Part shown: piece by piece, positions 57,579 through 64,000 of the stretch | Position numbering within the stretch: the first letter of the stretch is position 1 | How the letters are laid out: each line of letters opens with the position of its first letter | Source of the DNA: Takakia lepidozioides | Lineage: Eukaryota; Streptophyta; Takakiopsida; Takakiales; Takakiaceae | Assembly (NCBI GenBank): GCA_030704615.1 | Contig: CM060732.1 | Span: 17,236,001-17,300,000, forward strand | Direction: 5' to 3' | Length of the DNA: 64,000 bases | Notes under the pieces: generated by a model | What the model saw: only the letters and a program-made list of their open reading frames with translations | Database searches by the model: none | Told to the model about the DNA's origin: nothing | Translations under genes and position numbers: made by a program

Positions 57579-59930
57579 GTGGTAGTCAAGCTGGAGAGGG
57601 TTCCTTCTACAATACGAAAGAGAAGAAAGTCTCTTTATTTTACTTCCCTTAGAGAGAGACGCAGAGCAAGAGAGCAAATGACGAGGCGTCGTTTGTTGGA
57701 GAACACAGGGCCAAGGCAGCAGGTGAACGCGGAGACATCACAAGAGCAGACCGAGACTGAGCAGCGGCTGTGACACAGTCGGCGATAACAGTGCGCGTTG
57801 GAAACCAGCCTGTGGATGCAGAGATGACTCGCAGGGAAACTGAAGGAGGTGGAAGTACGAGGAACGAAACCGGAGAAGGTCCAGAAACCCTAGAGCAGAC
57901 AAAAATTCCAGCAGATGTGAGAGGGAAGAGGAAAGCTGCAGAAGGGATCCAATTTCAAAACCTAAGAAGGCGCCAATAAGTTTTTCTAACTTACATTTCA
58001 TTGTTGAAGATCTGCGTAGAGATTGAGTGGAATGTCCCAGAAAGGGATTGTCGCTACCGACCATCACCATGAAACAACGGTGATTTGCTTTCTACTCCTC
58101 TGTTAAGGGTTTACCGCACAATGAGTGGGTGACTGACGGTACCGTCATTCACTGTTGTTCAGATCATACAGTCTGTCTGATGCCTTTCAAGCAGTCCTTC
58201 CTCTTCCCTTCTTTAGCAGGAACATGTGATTGAAGTCTACTGAATTGCGAGCGTCGTTAACGCCATTCGATTCTCCTCATGAGATTTATGTACCTTGTGT
58301 TTGAAGAGAGAGTGAGGGTCGCATATTCAGTCATTATTGTTTTGCAATGCATTTTCTTTGTTTGAGGTTGAACAGATAGAGAAGTGGAAAGGCGGTACCG
58401 CAATCAAAGATTTGAAGACCATACTGTAGATTCAGTAGAGTATCGATTGGAAAGTACTCTTGACATAGACAAGAAACAGTGAATGCTTGCGATGTTCATC
58501 TCAATGGAGTCAATCTTACTAATCTGCACTACTGTCCGCCGTAAACTATACTGAATGTCGTTGCCGCCAATCACTTACACATACATGTCATTGCACAACA
58601 CCGATCCGGCAGGTCCCACTCTTTTGTGATTGTCGTTAACGCCGTTCGCTCTTGCTCAAAACCTTTCTGTTCCTATGTCCCTAGAACCATAGTGTTTTGT
58701 TGTGAATTTGGCAGGATCAGCTTTGCTTGTGTAGATGGTTCGGAATTTGTTTCACACCATTCATTGTTGAGACGAAACAGAGTGATGGTCGTTACCGCCG
58801 TTCACTATTTGCACATTACTCAATCAGATTTGAATGGCATCGTGCAGAAAACTGTGAGGTCCAAGCCTACAGGATCAGAGGGGAAAGCACATTAGTGTCT
58901 CCAGAGATCAGTGATACCTGGGATGAGTTCTGGAAAGATGCTAATTGGGAGTTTGAGCTGGGCCTCATGATGGGAAAGAACACCCAGCAATTTTGCAACC
59001 ACATGTTCTACGTCTGGGACGGCAACCACGATTGCTGGCATGGATGGGATACATTCAGAAACACCATGCGAAAGACAAAGACAAGCATGTTGTTGTGGAG
59101 GCAATGGTTTTGGATCCTGGAAACGACATCGTTAGGCTTCTTACAACTATGCACGACGTGAACAAGTAAGTCATCCTAGAGACTTCATTCCCTCTGTAGT
59201 GTCTTGTTAATCCCAAAAAAACAGTGTTAATGAATGCAATGTTTCCAATGGTTTTTGCAGATCGACAGAGAAATCGCATGTGACAACAAGCTTGGTCCCA
59301 CACTATTCCGAATTCAGAGGATTGGTCTGATGAAGCTGGATGATTTTCGGACAGTACTCCCCCAATATAATCAAGAAGTGCGAAACAGGAAGAGCTGCCG
59401 GCACTTGGTATTCTTTGACTCGAGAGGCGTTTTTGGAGTACATGTATGCGGTAAGCCCGAGTCTGTACTCAGTTTACTTTTCGAATACATGTTTGTAGTT
59501 CCTTTGGTGCTAATCACTATTTGAATCAATGGAGCAAGAACTGGCAGAGGCAGCTGAGAAGGGAAAATCCGAATATTACCGCACTACACCAGAGGAACTA
59601 AGGACATCAAAGGGTGTGGAAGTAGCAATAAAAAATGAGTTTGAAATGCGAAGAACCAAATTGATGTCCGCCTTCGGAAAGCAGCTTAGAATAGTAGATC
59701 CTGGACTTGGTTCTGAGTTCCTTCAGCAAATCAAATCTCACTATGACAGCATTGCATCCGGAGATGCAGCAGGAGAAATTGCACCGGCTGGCCATCCATG
59801 GTCGACCCACAAACAAATAAGGGGCTGGAGATATGGAACTCAGATCAGACAGTAAAGGACTTGAATCAGTTCCCAAAGAGCACCATACAGCCTGGCACAA
59901 AGGTGAATCAGTGATTTGGTGTTTGATAAC
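57579..59930 (+). pseudogene. Copy B cargo gene: basic head, ParB-like domain, helical middle
   Basis: 57579-57979: Arg/Glu-rich head like that of element A. 58727-59163: ParB-like exon with MFYVWDGNH at 59001-59027. One base is missing right after NH, in the Arg codon, and the next frame continues LAWMGYIQKHHAKDK to VNK, ending in GTAAGT with the same phase-2 donor as element A. About 59262-59450: TWYSLTREAFLEYMYA matches TWYRLSVDAMVDYIFR of A; a double TGA interrupts it. 59529-59855: RIVDPGLGSEFLQQIKSHYD matches AIADPALGADFLVEVGKHYS. The rest is replaced by copy C. Confidence 0.7.
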
Positions 59931-60149
59931 TGGCTCCACAAGGGAGGCTGCTATTTCATGAGCGGCGTGAGCATGAGCGGAAAAAAAAAAAAGCATGAGC
60001 GGGCCATTGTGTGTCCACGGAAATAGGGTTAGGAGGCACGGAAATAGGGTCATGTGGACTCGTCATAGCAATGAAATGCAACATTTTATTGCAAATTTGG
60101 TGGCAAGCCACGTCTATACAAGTGTGTCCTAACTGTCATAGCAGGAATG

Positions 60150-62464
60150 GGAACCTCTCTACTACACCCTCCGAGGAACTTGCCCCTCCTTCTTCCTCAT
60201 CCCCCTATCCCCCCCCATCCTCCGAGCTCTGTGATGCATCGGTTGCACTATGCCTCTCAAAAATTCCGTCCTCTCCTTGGGGGACTGTCCACCTCACCTC
60301 CTGGGAATCTTCTGCCTCTTCTCCCCACTTTCCTCAGCAGAATCCAAGACAAATCTACGAGCCCGACGGCTCTAATAGCTGCTGCCTCCTCCCTCATCTT
60401 CATTTTCTTGAGGCTTGCCTCGTCTAAAATCTGTTGTACACGACTAGGTTCGGAAGACCTCCTAATGGACACCGAAGCAAGCCGGGCAGCATAAGTAGGA
60501 AGGATGTACTCCCTTTCTGGACTAGGCATGAATCCCCCCTGGCAAAAAAAGGCACGTTCCTCCTGCCCATGAACTCCGGTGTAGACGTCCCTCCTGCAGT
60601 ACTTGGCATCCTACAGTAAGAACAAATCCACTTCGAGGATGTCAATACCAGCACAAGCAGAAAGGGTCTTTCAATGAAATAAAAGAGTGAAGGGGGGTGC
60701 CTCACAAAATCAGGAGGCAACTTACAATGCGACCACTCACTCGTAAACCGGGGGCTCCTCGGCCTCGATCCCAACTTGTTCCTCCCCCTGCTCCTTCTCG
60801 GATTTTGCCTCATCCTCCGAGGATGCCTCTTCCTCTTTTGGCAGACGTTCAGCCGCTGCAAGTTCTGAGATGTGGAGGGCAATATCTGGCTCGAAGGCAA
60901 ACACATGCCTGTCGGACAACGTCCCTGCCCACATTGAAGCACCTGAGGAACAAAGCGGGCGATTAATAGCTTGCGGCATGCAAATTGCAATCGGGCCAGG
61001 GGACAAACTGAGCACGTGAAGGCTTACCCGTGCCGCATGTGAGGTCAAGAATCCACCCTTGGACATCCGAGCACGTCTCCATGAGGGTTTGGATGAAAGC
61101 TGTACCGCCACGGTTTGCCTGTCTTTGTGTCCTTCGGCATACTGGAGTGGGGCACATAATTGTAGAGGACATCGTAGGTAACAGGGTCCACAGCGGCATC
61201 AACAAGACGACCGTCGTTGCAGAATTTGAACGTAGACCCTCTCTTCACAAAGCAATATGCCTCAAACACCAATGTTTGCACATCCAACAAAAGAGGGATC
61301 AACTCCGGGATCTAGTTTAGATACACCACAATATGAGGTGAATGCAATAGATGATAACTTACACTTTGGCCTCTGTTCGCAACCCCTGTGTATTGATGCA
61401 AAACCATTTTCTGAGGAGGACCGGGGTGACACTTTTCGGTGTCCATCTTGCCACAGCATTCTCTGTGGTCTTCCCTCTTGAGGCAAGGACAACCACACAT
61501 CCACCGTCATCCAGGAGCATCCCCGCCAGCCCAAACCCGGCTTTCCAGTAGTCCTCAGTAAACCTGTTCCAGGTGGGCACACCATCCAGGCCCTCCAGCA
61601 GCTCCCCATCTGGAATGTCGAGGAGAATCATATCACAAGCTCTCTCCACCTCCCCCCCCCGAGTGCTCTTTGCAATCCATGCTCACAGCCGTGAAGAATT
61701 CCATCATGGCTTCCAACCAGGGGTGTCTTTAGGCTCTGTACGGCAGCCCTCTTCTTGGCTTTCCCCTTCTGCTCCTCCAGAGACTTGCTGTGTGCCACCT
61801 TCTTCGCCCTAGCAGCCAAGGAAGCTCTCATGGTTGGGGGTTCTAGCTTTGGCCTGTGCGTAAACGTCACCGCCGAATACCGCCGTGTAGGCTCGCCCTC
61901 AAATGCCAACTTCTTGGCAGAGCCAGTCCCACTCCGAGCTGACTTGGGAACCCGGACGACCGGTGACTTGGTAGCAGCAGCAGCAGTCGCAGGACCTTGA
62001 ACAAAGTCGTCGTCGGAGTCACTCCCTTGGGTCCCCTCGTGCGCCTCCTCCGGTGCCCCGATAGTTTTCTGTTTTTTGGGGGTTACTGTACTCCCCTGTT
62101 TCCGTGTCCTTTTCTTTTGGCCTTTATTCTTCTCATTCAATTTCTCCTGAATTCCTGCCCGAGCAAGCTCTGCCGCTTTCCTGGAGTTCGCAAGCGCTTT
62201 TGCCTCCTTTGGACCCAGCGGAGGCAGCGGAGCCCGGTTTCCTCGGGCCTCAGCATCCAGCTTCAATTGAAACTCGGATGGGTCGAGCGAGCCGGGCGGA
62301 AGGTCCACATACCAAGGGCAATCACGCAAATGTTCCAGATGCCACTCCTTCACAATAACGTCAGTGTACATGGAGTCAGCCCCAGGGTTCCTCCATGCCA
62401 GGAAGAATGGTGGCTCGAAGGATAGATGACCTTTCTCCAAAAGGGAGAACTTGCAGTACCTGCA
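60150..62464 (-). pseudogene. Copy C cargo gene: methylase-like half
   Basis: Starts at the exon acceptor before CRYCKFSLLEKGHLSFEPPF (62464). The frame 62464-61628 is open through the basic linker, then 61649-61359 gives RACDMILLDIPDGELLEGLD and LLDDGGCVVVLASRGKTTEN without the frameshifts seen in A. Next come AFIQTLMETCSDVQGW and ILDLTCGTG (about 61080-61030), GASMWAG (60950-60930) and the acidic tail. Private defects: a 17-base deletion at about 61100 relative to A and a one-base loss near 60535. Lacking the ParB half and a promoter, it is unlikely to be expressed as such. Confidence 0.75.
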
Positions 62465-62465
62465 T

Positions 62466-62485
62466 TCATGAAAAACACAGAGGAT
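62466..62485. other. Deletion junction in copy C
   Basis: Left of the junction the sequence is the cargo intron end (TTTTTCATGAATGCAG on minus, as in A at 33976-33991). Right of it is transposase coding sequence (ATGTTAACAGACATGGATCG, matching A near 26050). In A these points lie about 8 kb apart on opposite sides of the control region. Confidence 0.8.
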
Positions 62486-64000
62486 GTTAACAGACATGGA
62501 TCGAAAGCATGACGGACACCCCTGGTGTGTGACGAAGACCAGTAGCACGAAAATTGCTGATGGTGTTCGTGTACGATATGTCCTCTGTGCGGGGAAGCTG
62601 AGGTGCCTCAATCCCACCTGCTTCCACTTTCTCTCCAAAGGAGGGCGGAGAAACGAGACGGATTGGACTGGCACAACGCATCATCCATTCATTGTCTCCA
62701 GCCAAGCTCCTGCGGGTTCTTTCAAGTGTGCACATTGCAAAGAACCACCGACGTGCATGTCCATGTGCAGAGCCAAGCAATATTACGTTATCCATTTGCT
62801 CCCGGACTTGACTAGAGCTTGCATACACGTTGGGGTCCACTGCCACCCCTTGGCGAGAGGCAACATGCGTGAGGCTGTGCAGGAAGCACACGACATCATA
62901 AAAGAGGAGGTGAAATTGAGCCCCGGAGCCAGACCAAAGCAGATTCAGCTGAAGGCAGCCCACAAGATTGCTCTTGGCAAAATCATGTCTGAAGATGGTT
63001 CCGACCGAGAGCCTTGACCGAAGACGAGATGTGACCTCTTGGAGTCCGTCTCGCACGTTTGTAGTCCAAATGTGCGGATCACATCGTATCTTGCAAGCAA
63101 GAGTTCGGCAGGGGTCGGACATGTACTCAATCCTGGAGGTGAAACGAATGACTGGATATGACTACATCCAAGGTAGCAGGTTTCCAGGGCAAGGCAGCGA
63201 ATCCGATCGTTGTTACATTTTCAAAATGTCGATGTGTGGGCCTGGGGAGGAGTCGACTTGGTCACTCGCATGACAACTGGAAACTTGTCGAATGCTTGGG
63301 TGATGTTTGATCACATCAAGCGAATTACAAACCATCAGTGGGTGACTATGGGTGCGCTGTTTATGACTATCACTCCAAGAGGCTCATGACGATTGCAATC
63401 TGCGAGATGAAAGGGGAGGACACACAGTCCGAGATGCATCTGTGGGGAGGGCATAAACGAGCAGATGGCAAGGGCGGATTGCCAGAGCCCAATTTCAGGG
63501 GATTATGGCAGACAACGCTCAGGCCAACTGGGCAGCGGTGCGGCGTGTGTACGGTGAGGACCCAATGTTCCAATGGAGGGGAAAGAGAGATCATGTGGAT
63601 TCCATTGGATGCAGAGTCTATCCCACTACACTACCAAATTTGTTGCTAGCTCATTCCAGGCTGAACACCGTGTCCTTTGTACGCGTGGAAGGATGCACCC
63701 ACATTGATGACGCGGAGGTTAAGTTTGCTATCATCGAGGCTTGGTGGAACACGTCAGGTGCAGTGGAGACAACCAATCTGGCAGCATTGCACAGCTGGTT
63801 GGTGGTGGCATTTTCGGTATCGACAGTTCGGACAGTACATGCGGAGGTAGGCTGCTGTCAATTTCGTTCATTTGTCTTTCTGTACGGACATTTCGATTGG
63901 TCCCTCACCATTGTTGTGTCTTCTAGGAGCGGTGCTTGGATTCCGACACGGACATGCCGAACACGAATATGGCAGAATCGGTCCACTCCTCCTGGCGAGC
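62479..64000 (+). pseudogene. Copy C transposase, 5'-truncated and continuing beyond the window
   Basis: Opens MLTDMDRKHDGHPWCVTKTS, then the Cys/His finger (RCLNPTCFHF, FKCAHCKEPPTCMSMC, ACIHVGVHCH), and stops early near 63016 after a frameshift. It continues in other frames: LEVKRMTGYDYIQGSRFPGQ, VYDYHSKRLMTIAICEMKGE (first Asp), PEPNFRG then MADNAQANWAAVRRVYG (second Asp, about 63505), EAWWNTSGAV, an intron (63848 to 63926) and NMAESVHSSWRA at the window end. SWIM is expected just outside. Confidence 0.75.

Larger units (their letters stand above)
52985..59942. mobile_element. Copy B of family M: diverged MULE with the same divergent gene pair
   Basis: The left end region (52970-53105) has GCGGAAATAGGCC and GTGAGCC/GGCTCAC motifs like other family M ends. 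Inside are a transposase on minus (56822-53365), a spacer, and a ParB-like cargo gene on plus (57579-59930). Gene content, order and orientation equal element A although the proteins are well diverged, so the pairing is old. The 3' part of the cargo gene (methylase domain) is not seen because copy C starts at 59943. Confidence 0.8.
59943..64000. mobile_element. Copy C of family M, internally deleted, running off the window
   Basis: The left end GGAGGCTGCTATTTCATGAG with TGAGC units, an A run and two GGAAATAGGG motifs matches the right end of A reversed. It then carries the 3' half of the cargo gene on minus (62464 to about 60150) and, directly joined, the transposase from its Cys/His finger onward on plus (62479 to beyond 64000). 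The whole head-to-head middle is missing. Nucleotide identity to A in the cargo exons is high (roughly 95 percent by eye), so A and C are recent relatives. It was inserted into copy B. Confidence 0.85.

Overview
The window is eukaryotic nuclear DNA, dense in introns and repeats. GT-AG introns break up both a host gene and transposon genes, and most of the sequence is layered mobile elements and tandem arrays. Three things suggest a streptophyte plant or alga with a large repeat-rich genome: Ty3/gypsy polyproteins of plant type, a plant-type LINE, and a multi-exon gene with an EF hand that resembles motile-sperm or ciliary proteins. A charophyte such as Chara is my best guess; this is inference and I could not search any database.

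Layout. 1-1690: nothing recognised. 1.7-5.6 kb: a decayed LINE (minus) with a duplicated internal block. 6.15-10.53 kb: exons of a plus-strand host gene with one canonical EF hand. 11.9-13.3 kb: a gypsy remnant (minus) whose integrase ends in a PHD-like finger. 13.46-13.61 kb: an orphan end of transposon family M. 15.0-19.4 kb: a DDE transposase gene cut in two by an inversion. 20.9-22.3 kb: a GGCGCC array and a methylase fragment (copy E of family M). 22.4-36.6 kb: a 14.1-kb insertion, element A of family M. 36.8-44.8 kb: a second gypsy element (minus) with LTR, polypurine tract and an extra ORF. 44.8-47.1 kb: deleted copy D. 47.2-51.7 kb: a 117-bp satellite. 53.0-59.9 kb: diverged copy B. 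59.9-64.0 kb: copy C, which runs off the end.

The main result is family M. It is a Mutator-like (MULE) transposon: element A has terminal inverted repeats built from TGAGC motifs and an exact 9-bp target duplication, and an empty version of its target survives at 17.2 kb. It carries two genes arranged head to head. One is a transposase with an N-terminal Cys/His finger, an RNase H-like core and a C-terminal SWIM finger. The other is a large intron-containing cargo gene joining a ParB-like domain (DGNHR motif), a helical middle and a permuted DNA-methylase-like domain whose motif I is DLTCGTG. The same pair recurs in diverged copy B, and methylase parts recur in copies C and E. The control region of element A is a 3-kb field of palindromic GGCGCC repeats around a long hairpin, and the same palindrome fills one cargo intron and a subterminal array.

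Every transposon gene here carries frameshifts or stops, so these copies are probably inactive unless the indels are assembly errors. Comparing A with C shows that several indels are private to one copy, which implies an intact ancestral cargo gene.
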